DNA of 34,167 bases. Origin: Piscicoccus intestinalis NBRC 104926 (GTDB taxonomy: Bacteria > Actinomycetota > Actinomycetes > Actinomycetales > Dermatophilaceae). The DNA lies in assembly GCF_001515525.1 (NCBI RefSeq), contig NZ_BCNQ01000034.1:1-34167 (forward strand), given 5' to 3'. This document shows, one piece after another, positions 1 to 8,671 of this stretch. The notes beneath the pieces were generated by a model. That model searched no databases, had not been told where the DNA came from, and worked only from the letters and a program-made list of their open reading frames with translations. The first letter of the stretch is position 1. Every line of letters starts with the position of its first letter. The translations under genes and the position numbers were made by a program.

Positions 1-1
1 G

Positions 2-1447
2 GTGCTCGCGGCGGGGCTCGCCGCCGCCTCGGTGGTCGTGCTCGCGCTCGCCTACGAGCCCGGCGCACCGGATCGCGCCTACATGGGCACCGACGCGAGA
101 GCCTTCGAGCCGCTGCTCGGCGCCATGGCCGCGGCGTTGCTGCGCCTGGAGCCGGTGCGGACCTGGGTCGGCCGCCGCGCTCGCCCGCTCATGTGGGGCG
201 GCCTCGCCGCGGTCGCCGCCGGCGTCGCCCTCCTCGGCGCCCCGGACGGCCCGCGCCCCGGCTACTTCGCCGGCGGCGCGCTGGTCGTCGCGCTCGGGGG
301 CGCGGCGCTCATCGCCGCCGCCTCGATGGCCGACCCGCGCCGGGGCCTGGCGGGCGCACTCGGCCGGCGCCCGCTCGTCTACCTCGGCCGGATCTCCTAC
401 GGCGTCTACCTATGGCATTGGCCGCTGCGGGTCTGGTTCATCGGCGAGCGCGACTTCGACCCGGTGCGCGCCGGGCTCGTCGCCGCGCTGAGCATCTCGG
501 TGGCGGCGCTGTCGTACCACCTCGTCGAGGAGCCGATCCGCACCGGCCGGCCGGTGCGCTGGCGCTCCCGAACGGTGTTCGCGGTCGCCGCCGCCTGCGT
601 CACCGTCTGCCTGGGGGCGACCGCGCTGACCACTCAGGTGGGGCGGCCGACCCCGGCCACGGTCGAGGCGCAGCAGGCCCGGCTCGCGGCCCCGGACGCG
701 TCGGGGTCCGAGTCGGCGCAGGAGGACGAGCCGGAGCCGGTCAACGCCGACACCTACCTCGTCGTCGGCGACAGCGTCATGCGACGCCTGGCGCCGCAGC
801 TGTCCGAGGCGGCCGCCGACCGCGGCCTGACGCTGCTCAGCGCCGCGCGCGGGGGCTGCCCGGTGTTGCCCGTCGAACCGACTCCGGTGATGCAGGCCGT
901 CGAGGAGTGCGCGGAGCCGGTGCGGTCCGCGCAGTCGGAGGAGCTGGAGCAGCGTCCCGGCACGATCGTGTGGTGGTCGCGCTGGGAGCTGGCCGACCGC
1001 GTCGACGACGCCGGCCGCGAGCTGGTCGCCGGGACTCCGCAGTTCTGGCGCGCCCAGCGGGACGAACTGCGGGCCACCGTCGATCGGCTGACGGCCGGAG
1101 GGGCCCGCCTGGTCGTGGTCGAGATCGACCGTCCCGGGATGGGGATCAACAGCCTCTGCTCGATCGACTGCACGGCCTGGCAACTGCTTCTGCGCGAGCG
1201 ACCCGAACTGCGCCGGACGTGGAACGAGACGCTGCGCGAGGTCGCGGCGGCCGACCCCCGGGTCTCGACGATCACCATGGACGACCTGTACTGCCGCGAC
1301 GACGCCAGCCCCTGCGACGACCGCCTGCCGATCGGCGAGCCGGCGTCGGGTGGCGCGCTCGCCCGCTCCGACGGCCAGCACTTCTCGGACGAAGCCCTGC
1401 CGACCGTGGCCGACGCCCTGCTCGACCGGGTCGCGGCGGCAAGCTGA
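2..1447 (+). CDS. Acyltransferase 3 / SGNH-domain membrane O-acyltransferase, 5'-truncated
   Basis: This is the C-terminal 481 residues of an OafA/YrhL-like membrane O-acetyltransferase; the start lies outside the window. The first ~200 residues are hydrophobic membrane segments, ending with the family-typical YLGRISYGVYLWHWPL stretch just after residue 125. After a membrane segment near residue 195 and an acidic linker comes an extracytoplasmic SGNH hydrolase-like domain. It has a GDS nucleophile motif (VVGDSVMRR) near residue 258 and a C-terminal DGQHFSD that supplies the Asp and His of the triad. Family knowledge says such enzymes move acyl groups across the membrane onto sugars of peptidoglycan or surface glycans. 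The acceptor here cannot be told. A strong hairpin follows the stop codon. Confidence 0.9.
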   Translation: MLAAGLAAASVVVLALAYEPGAPDRAYMGTDARAFEPLLGAMAAALLRLEPVRTWVGRRARPLMWGGLAAVAAGVALLGAPDGPRPGYFAGGALVVALGGAALIAAASMADPRRGLAGALGRRPLVYLGRISYGVYLWHWPLRVWFIGERDFDPVRAGLVAALSISVAALSYHLVEEPIRTGRPVRWRSRTVFAVAAACVTVCLGATALTTQVGRPTPATVEAQQARLAAPDASGSESAQEDEPEPVNADTYLVVGDSVMRRLAPQLSEAAADRGLTLLSAARGGCPVLPVEPTPVMQAVEECAEPVRSAQSEELEQRPGTIVWWSRWELADRVDDAGRELVAGTPQFWRAQRDELRATVDRLTAGGARLVVVEIDRPGMGINSLCSIDCTAWQLLLRERPELRRTWNETLREVAAADPRVSTITMDDLYCRDDASPCDDRLPIGEPASGGALARSDGQHFSDEALPTVADALLDRVAAAS

Positions 1448-1460
1448 GGTCTGCGCGGAT

Positions 1461-1499
1461 TCACCGGGCCGCTCCGGTGCGTTCGGAGCGGCCCGGTGA
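1461..1499 (+). terminator. Hairpin terminator after the acyltransferase gene
   Basis: A perfect 16-bp stem (1461-1476 with 1484-1499) closes a 7-nt loop, 13 nt after the stop codon. It has no U-run, which is common for actinobacterial terminators. Confidence 0.8.
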
Positions 1500-1544
1500 G
1501 AGGATGTCCCGGTCCGGCGGACTCACTGGCGAGGAGGCAATTCG

Positions 1545-1706
1545 ATGGGCAGCGCCTGCGACCGCTCGTCCAGAGCCTCCAGCGCCTGTGTCTCCCCCGA
1601 CGCGAACGCCCCGCCGATCCTGCGGCACGCCGCGGAATCCCGTGCACTCCCACCCCTGATCAGGCCGCGCTTGCGTCCTAGACTCGACGCCAACCACGAC
1701 AGATGA
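1545..1706 (+). CDS. Possible 53-residue ORF before sucB
   Basis: An ATG at 1545 follows a strong GAGGAGG (1531-1537) at good spacing and opens a 53-codon frame that stops at 1704-1706, just before the sucB ribosome site. The predicted peptide begins [21 protein letters not shown] recognise no domain. Its last third runs through the likely sucB -10 box, and rare codons (AGA, AGG) gather there. It may be a leader peptide or only chance. It is the only reading I can offer for this spacer. Confidence 0.25.
   Translation: MGSACDRSSRASSACVSPDANAPPILRHAAESRALPPLIRPRLRPRLDANHDR
1679..1684 (+). promoter_or_regulatory. Putative sucB -10 box (TAGACT)
   Basis: TAGACT fits the actinobacterial TANNNT -10. 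It would give a leader of about 29 nt that contains the GAGGAG ribosome site at 1705-1710. The -35 is not clear. Confidence 0.5.
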
Positions 1707-1719
1707 GGAGACCTCCCAC

Positions 1720-3510
1720 ATGTCCGAACGCGTGACCATGCCGGCTCTCGGTGAGTCGGTCACCGAAGGAACAGTCACCCGCTGGCTCAAGAGCGTCGGC
1801 GAGGAGGTAGCAGTCGACGAGCCGCTGCTCGAGGTCTCCACCGACAAGGTCGACACCGAGGTTCCCTCGCCGGTGGCCGGCACGCTGCAGAAGATCCTCG
1901 TCGACGAGGACGAGACCGCCGAGGTCGGCGCCGAACTCTGTGTCATCGGTGACGGCCCGGCCGACGACGCCGGCTCCGACTCCGACGACAGCGCGGACGC
2001 CGAGCCGGAGCCCGAGCCCGAGCCGGAAGAGGAGCCCGAGGAGGAGGCCTCCGAGGAGCCGGAGGAGAAGCCGAAGTCGTCCGGTGGCGGCGGCGGTTCG
2101 GTCTCCGGCGGTGAGGCCGTGACGATGCCGGCGCTCGGTGAGTCGGTCACCGAGGGCACGGTGACCCGCTGGCTGAAGGCCGAGGGCGATGACGTGGAGG
2201 TCGACGAGCCGCTGCTCGAGGTCTCCACCGACAAGGTCGACACCGAGATTCCCTCCCCGATCGCCGGCAAGCTCACCAAGATCCTCGTGCCCGAGGACGA
2301 GACCGCCGAGGTCGGCGCCGAGCTGTGCATCATCGGCGGCGAGGCCTCCGACGACGGCGGCGACGACGAGCCCGAGGCCGCCTCCGAGCCCGAGCCCGAC
2401 GCCAAGACCGAGCCGGAGGAGAAGCCGAAGAAGCAGGAGGAGTCGCCGCGCGACGACACGCCGAAGGAGGCGCCGCAGGGCGAGGCCACCGGCGAGTCCA
2501 AGGCCGACGCCACCGATGACGTGCAGGACGCTTCCGCCTACGTCACGCCCCTGGTGCGCAAGCTCGCGGCCGACCACGGCATCGACCTGAGCACCCTCAA
2601 GGGCACCGGCGTCGGCGGGCGCATCCGCAAGCAGGACGTGCTCGACGCCGCCAAGGCCGCCGAGGAGCCGGAGCCGGAGCAGCAGCCCGCGGGTCCGCCG
2701 TCCGACACGGCCCCCGCGCCGCAGCAGACCGCGCCGGCTCCGTCGGGTGACGCCGCGCCGGCAGCCCCCGCGAAGGCCACGACGGTGCCCGAGCCCGACA
2801 CGACCAAGCGCGGCACGACCGAGAAGATGTCGCGGCTGCGCAAGATCGTCGCCCAGCGCATGGTCGAGTCGCTCCAGACGTCGGCGCAGCTCACGGCCGT
2901 CGTCGAGGTCGACATGAGCCGGGTCGCGGCCCTGCGGGCCCGCACGAAGGCCGACTTCAAGGCCCGCGAGGGCGCGAACCTGTCGTTCCTGCCGTTCATC
3001 TGCCTGGCCACCGTCGAGGCCCTCAAGGCCTTCCCCGCGGTCAACGCCAGCGTCGACGGCGAGAACATCGTCTACCACGGCGCCGAGCACCTGGCGATCG
3101 CGGTCGACACCCCGCGCGGCCTCGTCGTGCCGGTCATCAAGGACGCCGGCGACCTCAACATCGCCGGCCTGGCCCGCAAGATCGCCGATGTCGCGGCGCG
3201 CACGCGCAGCAACAAGATCGGGCCCGACGAGCTGTCCGGCGGCACGTTCACGATCAGCAACATCGGGTCGGCCGGTTCGGTCTCCGACACGCCGATCATC
3301 AACCAGCCGCAGGTCGGCATCCTCGGCACCGGCACGATCGTCAAGCGCCCGGTCGTCGTCACCGACGAGCTCGGCAACGACTCGATCGGCATCCGCTCGA
3401 TGATGAACCTGTGCCTGACCTACGACCACCGCATCGTCGACGGTGCGGACGCGGGTCGCTTCCTCTCGGCGCTGAAGAAGCGCCTCGAGGAAGGCGCCTT
3501 CGAGGTCTGA
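1720..3510 (+). CDS. sucB: Dihydrolipoamide acyltransferase (E2) of 2-oxoacid dehydrogenase, two lipoyl domains
   Basis: This is the E2 core of a 2-oxoacid dehydrogenase complex, which passes acyl groups from lipoyl-lysine to CoA in the cytoplasm. Residues 1-80 and about 130-208 are two lipoyl domains, with lysines K43 and K172 in identical STDKVDTE contexts. Acidic Pro/Glu linkers follow each. The peripheral-subunit-binding domain is near 273-312 ([14 protein letters not shown]). The catalytic domain fills about 365-596 and ends in the DHRIVDG motif, with H570 and D574. Adjacent lipB and lipA supply its cofactor. Actinobacterial relatives are annotated SucB but may serve as the E2 of pyruvate dehydrogenase (DlaT in mycobacteria), so the substrate is uncertain. 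A strong hairpin follows. Confidence 0.93.
   Translation: MSERVTMPALGESVTEGTVTRWLKSVGEEVAVDEPLLEVSTDKVDTEVPSPVAGTLQKILVDEDETAEVGAELCVIGDGPADDAGSDSDDSADAEPEPEPEPEEEPEEEASEEPEEKPKSSGGGGGSVSGGEAVTMPALGESVTEGTVTRWLKAEGDDVEVDEPLLEVSTDKVDTEIPSPIAGKLTKILVPEDETAEVGAELCIIGGEASDDGGDDEPEAASEPEPDAKTEPEEKPKKQEESPRDDTPKEAPQGEATGESKADATDDVQDASAYVTPLVRKLAADHGIDLSTLKGTGVGGRIRKQDVLDAAKAAEEPEPEQQPAGPPSDTAPAPQQTAPAPSGDAAPAAPAKATTVPEPDTTKRGTTEKMSRLRKIVAQRMVESLQTSAQLTAVVEVDMSRVAALRARTKADFKAREGANLSFLPFICLATVEALKAFPAVNASVDGENIVYHGAEHLAIAVDTPRGLVVPVIKDAGDLNIAGLARKIADVAARTRSNKIGPDELSGGTFTISNIGSAGSVSDTPIINQPQVGILGTGTIVKRPVVVTDELGNDSIGIRSMMNLCLTYDHRIVDGADAGRFLSALKKRLEEGAFEV
1813..1860 (+). repeat. 48-bp direct repeat within sucB, copy 1
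   Basis: This 48-bp stretch around the lipoyl-lysine codon of domain 1 is identical to 2200-2247 in domain 2. Confidence 0.9.
2200..2247 (+). repeat. 48-bp direct repeat within sucB, copy 2
   Basis: Identical to 1813-1860. The surrounding lipoyl-domain sequence differs at many third positions, so the match suggests recent gene conversion or strong local constraint. Confidence 0.9.
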
Positions 3511-3530
3511 GGCGGCAGCAGGCAGCCACC

Positions 3531-3563
3531 GGGGCCCGCGCGACCACTCGTCGCGCGGGCCCC
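3531..3563 (+). terminator. Hairpin terminator after sucB
   Basis: A perfect 14-bp GC stem (3531-3544 with 3550-3563) with the 5-nt loop CACTC starts 20 nt after the sucB stop. There is no U-tract. Confidence 0.85.
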
Positions 3564-3632
3564 GCGCTGTCGCCCGCGACCACTCGAACCGTTGCCGTGC
3601 CACGTGCCCGCGGCCTTGTCGGCGAGTGGACG

Positions 3633-3638
3633 TAGGCT
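3633..3638 (+). promoter_or_regulatory. lipB -10 box (TAGGCT), leaderless geometry
   Basis: TAGGCT is followed by exactly 7 nt and then the lipB ATG at 3646. There is no ribosome-binding site, so the transcript likely begins at the start codon. Confidence 0.65.
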
Positions 3639-3645
3639 GAGCCCC

Positions 3646-4323
3646 ATGCGTTTCGAGCATCTGGGCTTCGCCCCGGACTATGTCGACTATGTGCAGGCCT
3701 GGGAGCACCAGCGGCGGGTGCACGCGGCCGTCGTCTCGGGCGAACTGCCCGACACCGTGCTGCTGCTCGAGCACGCCGCCGTGTACACCGCCGGCAAGCG
3801 CACCGAGCCGCACGAGCGCCCGTTCGACGGCACCCCGGTCGTCGACGTCGACCGCGGCGGCAAGATCACCTGGCACGGTCCGGGGCAGCTCGTCGGCTAC
3901 CCGATCGTGCACCTGCCCCACCCGGTGGACGTCGTCGCGCACGTGCGCCGGCTGGAGCAGATGATGATCGCCGTCTGCGCCGACCTCGGCGTCACGGCCG
4001 GTCGCGTCGAGGGCCGCTCCGGCGTGTGGATCGCCGCCGACGAGCGCGGCCCCGAGCGCAAGGTCGGCGCCATCGGCATCCGGGTCAGCCACGACGTGAC
4101 GATGCACGGCTTCGCGCTCAACGCCAACTGCGACCTGTCCTGGGGGCAGGTCATCATCCCGTGCGGGATCGCCGACGCCGGGGTCACCACCCTGTCCTGG
4201 GAATTGGGCCGCGACGTCACCGTCGCCGAGGTGCTGCCGCTGGCCCAGGCGCGCCTGGACGCCATCCTGTCGCCCATTACGCGTACCCTGGAGAACCCGG
4301 TGGAGGCCACCGCTTCCGCCTGA
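3646..4323 (+). CDS. lipB: Lipoyl(octanoyl) transferase LipB
   Basis: LipB moves octanoate from acyl-carrier protein to lipoyl domains, the first step of lipoate assembly. The 225-residue length is usual. Family motifs are visible: the GRG-like turn region with [17 protein letters not shown], then the catalytic lysine K139 in RKVGAIGIR and the catalytic cysteine C173 in [15 protein letters not shown] chose the ATG at 3646 because a TAGGCT -10 box sits 7 nt upstream and the protein then begins MRFEHLGF, as in homologues; an in-frame codon at 3592 would lie across that promoter. The neighbours sucB (lipoyl acceptor) and lipA (sulfur insertion) form one pathway. Confidence 0.95.
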   Translation: MRFEHLGFAPDYVDYVQAWEHQRRVHAAVVSGELPDTVLLLEHAAVYTAGKRTEPHERPFDGTPVVDVDRGGKITWHGPGQLVGYPIVHLPHPVDVVAHVRRLEQMMIAVCADLGVTAGRVEGRSGVWIAADERGPERKVGAIGIRVSHDVTMHGFALNANCDLSWGQVIIPCGIADAGVTTLSWELGRDVTVAEVLPLAQARLDAILSPITRTLENPVEATASA

Positions 4324-4396
4324 GGATTTGCCCGCGCGGGCAACCCGAACCGCATCGACCGATCATCGACGCAGATATCGACGAGGGAGCCACCAC

Positions 4397-5419
4397 GTGA
4401 CCGTCGCACCGGAGGGGCGCCGCCTGCTGCGCGTCGAGGCGCGCAACGCCGAGACGCCCATCGAGCGCAAGCCGGACTGGATCCGCACCACCGCGAAGAT
4501 GGGCCCGGAATACACCCAACTGCACGGCATGGTGCGCTCCGGCGGGCTGCACACCGTCTGCCAGGAGGCGGGCTGCCCGAACATCTTCGAATGCTGGGAA
4601 GACCGCGAGGCCACGTTCCTCATCGGTGGCGACGTGTGCACCCGCCGCTGCGACTTCTGCGACATCGCCACCGGCCGACCCACCGCGCTCGACCATGACG
4701 AGCCGCGGCGCGTCGCCGAGTCGATCGCGACGATGGAGCTGCGCTACGCGACGGTCACCGGCGTGGCGCGCGACGACCAGCCCGACGGCGCCGCCTGGCT
4801 GTACGCCGAGACGATCCGCGCGACCCACGAGCTCAACCCGAACACCGGGGTCGAGATCCTGCCGCCCGACTTCGGCGCCCAGCCCGAACTCGTCGGCCGG
4901 GTCTTCGACGCCCGGCCCGAGGTCTTCGCGCACAACCTGGAGACGGTGCCGCGCATCTTCCGGCGCATCCGCCCGGCCTTCACGTACGAGAAGTCGCTCA
5001 AGGTGCTGACGATGGCCAAGGCCGACGGTCTGGTCACCAAGTCCAACCTCATCCTCGGCATGGGCGAGGAGCCGGAGGAGATCGAGCAGGCCATCCGCGA
5101 CCTGCACGAGGCCGGCTGCGACATCCTCACGATCACCCAGTACCTGCGCCCCTCCAAGCTGCACCACCCGATCGACCGGTGGGTCAAGCCCGAGGAGTTC
5201 GTGCACTGGTCCGACTTCGCCTACGAGACGGGTTTCCTCGGCGTCATGGCCGGTCCGCTCGTGCGCTCCTCCTACCGGGCCGGGCGGCTGTGGGCGCAGG
5301 CGATGCGCCGCGCCGGGCGGCCCATCCCGGCGCACCTGTCGCACCTGGCGCGCGACGCGCAGGCCCCGGCCCGGCAGGAGGCCGCCACCCTCGTCGAACG
5401 ACGCCTGACGGCGTCCTGA
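4397..5419 (+). CDS. lipA: Lipoyl synthase LipA (radical SAM)
   Basis: LipA inserts two sulfur atoms into protein-bound octanoyl groups, using two iron-sulfur clusters. The auxiliary-cluster cysteines are C55, C60 and C66 ([12 protein letters not shown]). The radical-SAM motif is C81, C85, C88 (CTRRCDFC). The closing R-S-S-Y motif of the family is present near residue 290 (VRSSYRAG). The protein is 340 residues, normal for actinobacteria. The GTG at 4397 is preferred, with GAGGGAG about 10 nt upstream; the in-frame ATG at 4328 would add 23 low-quality residues. It follows lipB by 73 nt and is probably co-transcribed. Confidence 0.96.
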   Translation: MTVAPEGRRLLRVEARNAETPIERKPDWIRTTAKMGPEYTQLHGMVRSGGLHTVCQEAGCPNIFECWEDREATFLIGGDVCTRRCDFCDIATGRPTALDHDEPRRVAESIATMELRYATVTGVARDDQPDGAAWLYAETIRATHELNPNTGVEILPPDFGAQPELVGRVFDARPEVFAHNLETVPRIFRRIRPAFTYEKSLKVLTMAKADGLVTKSNLILGMGEEPEEIEQAIRDLHEAGCDILTITQYLRPSKLHHPIDRWVKPEEFVHWSDFAYETGFLGVMAGPLVRSSYRAGRLWAQAMRRAGRPIPAHLSHLARDAQAPARQEAATLVERRLTAS

Positions 5420-5468
5420 TCTCGTCTCGCAGCGCGCGGGCAGCACACAAGGAGCACCACCAAAGGCC

Positions 5469-6236
5469 ATGGCCAAGTTCGGAATCGGCAGACGCGGCTC
5501 GTCGGCCGCCCCCAAGCCGCCCCAGTCGCCCAAGCCCAAGAAAGAGCGCTTCAAGCGGCTCAAGCAGATCAAGCAGGTCTACGACCTGGCCCGGCGCAAC
5601 GACCCGAAGCTCCCGTGGCTCATGTGGGGCGCGGCGCTGGGCATCCTGGTCGTCGGCTTCCTCATCGGTCTGGCCCTGGGGCACCCGTACTACGCGACGT
5701 TCATCGCGCTGCCGCTGGCCGTGCTCGCGGCCACGTTCATCCTGTCGCGCCGCGCCGAGAAGGCCGCCTACGGCGCGCTCGACGGGCAGCCCGGAGCGGG
5801 TGGCGCCGCCCTGCAGGGCCTGCGTCGCGGCTGGTCCTACGCGCAGGAGCCGGTCGCGGTCGACGGCGGCCGCGGCGGCACCATTGCGGGCGCGGCCATG
5901 GTGTACCGCGCGGTCGGGCGACCGGGTGTCGTGCTCATCGGCGAAGGCCCACCCGGGCGCGCCCAGAAGCTGCTGGCCACCGAGCAGAAGCGCGTCAACC
6001 GCCTCGTGCCGAACGTGCCGGTGACCACGTTCCGGGTCGGCACCGGCTCCGGGGAGAACGTCGTGACGACCCGCGAACTCGTCACGCGGATGGGCAAGTT
6101 GAAGAAGGAGCTGACCAAGCAGGAGGTCGCGGCGGTCGACAAGCGGCTGCGCGCCCTCGGCAAGGTGCGCCCGCCGGTGCCGCAGGGCATCGACCCGCAG
6201 CGGATGCGTTCCATGGGCCGCGGTCAGCGGCGGTGA
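5469..6236 (+). CDS. DUF4191 membrane protein (Rv2219-like)
   Basis: A 255-residue protein matching the actinobacterial DUF4191 family, which sits next to lipA in many genomes (Rv2219 in M. tuberculosis). The N-terminus is very basic and proline-rich (KPKKERFKRLKQIKQVYDLARR). Two close membrane helices lie at about residues 48-68 and 72-90, followed by a soluble cytoplasmic domain of about 160 residues that ends in a basic tail. No catalytic motif is evident and the function is unknown. Conserved linkage to lipoate genes suggests, but does not prove, a related role. AAGGAG lies about 15 nt before the ATG. Confidence 0.85.
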   Translation: MAKFGIGRRGSSAAPKPPQSPKPKKERFKRLKQIKQVYDLARRNDPKLPWLMWGAALGILVVGFLIGLALGHPYYATFIALPLAVLAATFILSRRAEKAAYGALDGQPGAGGAALQGLRRGWSYAQEPVAVDGGRGGTIAGAAMVYRAVGRPGVVLIGEGPPGRAQKLLATEQKRVNRLVPNVPVTTFRVGTGSGENVVTTRELVTRMGKLKKELTKQEVAAVDKRLRALGKVRPPVPQGIDPQRMRSMGRGQRR

Positions 6237-6295
6237 GGCCGGCTCGCGGAGTCGCGAGAGGGCAGTTCGACCGCGGGCCAGCTGGGCCGTCGGGC

Positions 6296-6760
6296 CTAGC
6301 GGGAGCGCACGATGACGGTGCCGGCGAGGCGGTCGTGCAGGCCGCGCCCCTGGCGGTCGACGATGAGCGGCGGCAGCGCCAGGCACAGCAGCACCGAGCG
6401 CACCAGCCCCCGGCCCAGGCCGGCGTACCCGGACGGGCAGCGGTCGACCCGCAGCCCGAGCAGCCGGTGGCCGATCGTGTAGCCACCGGTGCCGACCATG
6501 AGCACGTTCATGAGCAGCACGACGAGCAGCGGCTTGAACGTGCCGAGCCCACCGGCTCCCTGCACGTAGCCGAGCAGGCCCATGGCGATGACCTGCGCGA
6601 TGACGCCGTCGATGAACAGCGCGACGACGCGCCGGCCTGTCGGCGCCATCGACCCCGGCCCCTGTTCCGGCAGCCCCAACCCCTCGCCGGGGTACCTCGG
6701 GGCGTTCTTCGGGCGGGGCGGGCCCTGCAACCACGAACCGATGTCCTCGCGATCCACCAC
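6296..6760 (-). CDS. RDD-family membrane protein
   Basis: A 154-residue protein with the RDD fold signature: an Arg near the first helix (GRRVVALFIDGVIAQVIAMG, with the Asp in the helix), then two further hydrophobic segments (residues ~72-92 and ~115-135) and the C-terminal DRQGRGLHDRLAGTVIV motif typical of the family. It corresponds in position to Rv2219A. RDD proteins are inner-membrane proteins, some linked to ion transport; the function here is unknown. It converges on the DUF4191 gene. The first GTG (6760) sits 6 nt after a TAGGCT -10 box, so the mRNA is probably leaderless. A second GTG follows directly. Confidence 0.85.
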   Translation of the reverse strand: MVDREDIGSWLQGPPRPKNAPRYPGEGLGLPEQGPGSMAPTGRRVVALFIDGVIAQVIAMGLLGYVQGAGGLGTFKPLLVVLLMNVLMVGTGGYTIGHRLLGLRVDRCPSGYAGLGRGLVRSVLLCLALPPLIVDRQGRGLHDRLAGTVIVRSR

Positions 6761-6766
6761 GACGAC

Positions 6767-6772
6767 AGCCTA
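6767..6772 (-). promoter_or_regulatory. RDD gene -10 box (TAGGCT), leaderless geometry
   Basis: On the minus strand TAGGCT is followed by 6 nt and then the start GTG at 6760. Confidence 0.6.
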
Positions 6773-6814
6773 GGCGAGCGGCCTCCGCAGGCCCTTACCG
6801 GCAGGTCACCGCGC

Positions 6815-6852
6815 GTAACACGGGAGAAACATCGGAGTCACGACCGAGAAAC
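6815..6852 (+). promoter_or_regulatory. GlnR double operator upstream of glnA
   Basis: The sequence reads GTAAC-N6-GAAAC-N6-GTCAC-N6-GAAAC: 6815-6819, 6826-6830, 6837-6841 and 6848-6852. This matches every position and spacing of the actinobacterial GlnR consensus (gTnAc-n6-GaAAc repeated). Its centre lies about 41 nt before the likely transcription start, a position typical of activation. Confidence 0.88.
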
Positions 6853-6862
6853 TGCCCACCAC

Positions 6863-6868
6863 TAGCGT
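6863..6868 (+). promoter_or_regulatory. glnA -10 box (TAGCGT)
   Basis: TAGCGT lies 10 nt downstream of the GlnR operator, giving a start near 6875 and a leader of about 55 nt that carries AGGAGG at 6919-6924. Confidence 0.6.
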
Positions 6869-6929
6869 CGAGCGCGACGTTATCCCCGGCCCCGCCCATC
6901 CCGGGCGCCGGCCCAGACAGGAGGCCTGA

Positions 6930-8354
6930 GTGTTCAGCAGCCCAGAGGAAGTCCTCGAGTTCATCAAGAACGAGGACGTCCAGTTCGTCGACATCCGCTT
7001 CTGTGACCTTCCGGGCGTCATGCAGCACTTCAACGTGCCCGCGAAGTCCGTCGACATCGACTTCTTCACGGAGGGCCAGGCGTTCGACGGCTCCTCCATC
7101 CGCGGTTTCCAGGCGATCCACGAGTCCGACATGAAGCTCATCCCGGACATCGCCACCGCCTACCTCGACCCGTTCCGCACCGAGAAGACGCTCATCGTCA
7201 ACTTCTCGATCGTCGACCCCTTCACCGACGAGCCCTACGCTCGCGACCCGCGCCAGATCGCGTCGAAGGCCGAGGCGTACCTGAAGTCCACCGGCATCGC
7301 CGACACCGCGTTCTTTGGTGCCGAGGCCGAGTTCTACGTCTTCGACGACATCCGGTACGAGACCAAGCAGAACGCCGGCTACTACTTCATCGACTCCATC
7401 GAGGCCGCGTGGAACACCGGCAAGGAGGAGGAGGGCGGCAACCAGGGCTACAAGACCCGGTACAAGGGCGGCTACTTCCCCGTCCCGCCGCTGGACCACT
7501 ACGCCGACCTGCGCGACCGCATCTGCCTGGTCCTCGACGAGGTCGGCCTCGAGGTCGAGCGCAGCCACCACGAGGTCGGCACCGCCGGTCAGCAGGAGAT
7601 CAACTACAAGTTCAACACCCTGCTGCAGTCCGGCGACGACATCATGAAGTTCAAGTACGTCGTCAAGAACGTGGCCTGGGAAGCCGGCAAGTCGGCGACG
7701 TTCATGCCGAAGCCGCTGTTCGGTGACAACGGTTCGGGCATGCACACCCACCAGTCCCTGTGGAAGGACGGCGAGCCGCTCTTCTACGACGAGCAGGGCT
7801 ACGGCGGCCTGTCGGACATCGCGCGCTGGTACATCGGCGGCCTGCTCAAGCACGCCCCGTCGCTGCTCGCGTTCACGAACCCGACGATCAACTCCTACCA
7901 CCGCCTGGTGCCCGGCTACGAGGCCCCGGTCAACCTCGTGTACTCGGCCCGCAACCGCTCGGCCTGCGTGCGTATCCCGCTCGCCGGCACGTCGCCGAAG
8001 GCCAAGCGCATCGAGTTCCGCATCCCGGACCCGTCGGCCAACCCGTACCTGTCGTTCGCCGCGCAGCTCATGGCGGGCCTCGACGGCATCCGCAACCGCA
8101 TCGAGCCGCCGGAGCCGGTCGACAAGGACCTCTACGAGCTGCCCCCGGAGGAGCACGCCAGCATCGCGCAGGTGCCCGCCTCCCTGCCGGCCGTGCTCGA
8201 CGCCCTCGAGGCCGACCACGACTACCTCACCGAGGGCGACGTGTTCACCGAGGACCTCATCGCCGCCTGGATCGAGTGGAAGCGCAAGAACGAGGTCGAC
8301 CCGATCCGCTTCCGCCCGCACCCGCACGAGTTCGAGATGTACTACGACCTGTGA
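6930..8354 (+). CDS. glnA: Type I glutamine synthetase GlnA
   Basis: GlnA makes glutamine from glutamate, ammonia and ATP. The 474-residue length and the motifs are those of the main adenylylated actinobacterial enzyme (GlnA1): FDGSSIRGF near 50, the ATP and metal region [12 protein letters not shown] near 270, and NRSACVRIP near 345. Y402 in DLYELPPEE aligns with the adenylylated tyrosine of the E. coli enzyme, so GlnE (encoded at 16689-19841) is the likely modifier. The start is GTG at 6930 with AGGAGG six nt upstream. A GlnR double operator and a TAGCGT -10 box precede the gene, and a long hairpin follows. Confidence 0.97.
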   Translation: MFSSPEEVLEFIKNEDVQFVDIRFCDLPGVMQHFNVPAKSVDIDFFTEGQAFDGSSIRGFQAIHESDMKLIPDIATAYLDPFRTEKTLIVNFSIVDPFTDEPYARDPRQIASKAEAYLKSTGIADTAFFGAEAEFYVFDDIRYETKQNAGYYFIDSIEAAWNTGKEEEGGNQGYKTRYKGGYFPVPPLDHYADLRDRICLVLDEVGLEVERSHHEVGTAGQQEINYKFNTLLQSGDDIMKFKYVVKNVAWEAGKSATFMPKPLFGDNGSGMHTHQSLWKDGEPLFYDEQGYGGLSDIARWYIGGLLKHAPSLLAFTNPTINSYHRLVPGYEAPVNLVYSARNRSACVRIPLAGTSPKAKRIEFRIPDPSANPYLSFAAQLMAGLDGIRNRIEPPEPVDKDLYELPPEEHASIAQVPASLPAVLDALEADHDYLTEGDVFTEDLIAAWIEWKRKNEVDPIRFRPHPHEFEMYYDL

Positions 8355-8422
8355 CGGGTTCGTGCAGGTCAGGTGCTTTTCCCGCCTGATCTGCGCCCGT
8401 GCGGGCCCGCGTGGGTCCCAGG

Positions 8423-8458
8423 AACGGGCCGTCATCGCTGGTGCGGTGGCGGCCCGTT
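8423..8458 (+). terminator. Hairpin terminator after glnA
   Basis: A stem of about 16 bp (8423-8438 with 8443-8458, including two G-U pairs) closes the 4-nt loop TGGT, about 70 nt after the glnA stop. Confidence 0.75.
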
Positions 8459-8641
8459 TCGCGTGCGCTCGGGGGTGGTCGACGGGTGCCGAATTGACCT
8501 TTCGGCAGGCGTCGAGTGGTCACCGCATGCGATTCACTGCAGTTTCGCCCTCCTGACCTGCGGTGTTTCGTGACGCAATTAAGGTGTCCACTCGCGAGCG
8601 GTCACTGCACAGATCTCTTTGCCCGGCCGGTTCCGTTGTTC

Positions 8642-8671
8642 ACCGGTCAGGTCTTCGCCGGTCAGGTGTTC
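8642..8671. repeat. Two 15-bp tandem repeats at the lipoprotein gene end
   Basis: CCGGTCAGGTCTTCG is followed by CCGGTCAGGTGTTCG, and the second unit covers the stop codon of the minus-strand lipoprotein gene. Apart from this, I see nothing I can name between the glnA hairpin and that gene (8459-8661). Confidence 0.6.

Noticed and set aside
1678-4107. 809-codon open frame on the minus strand
   Set aside because: It is antisense to sucB and lipB; the product is repetitive with no domain and is a by-product of codon bias.
8402-8418. Second DosR box (GGGCC ... GGTCCC) after glnA
   Set aside because: The spacing between half-sites is too long for the 14-bp DosR pattern, and it lies downstream of a gene beside its terminator.
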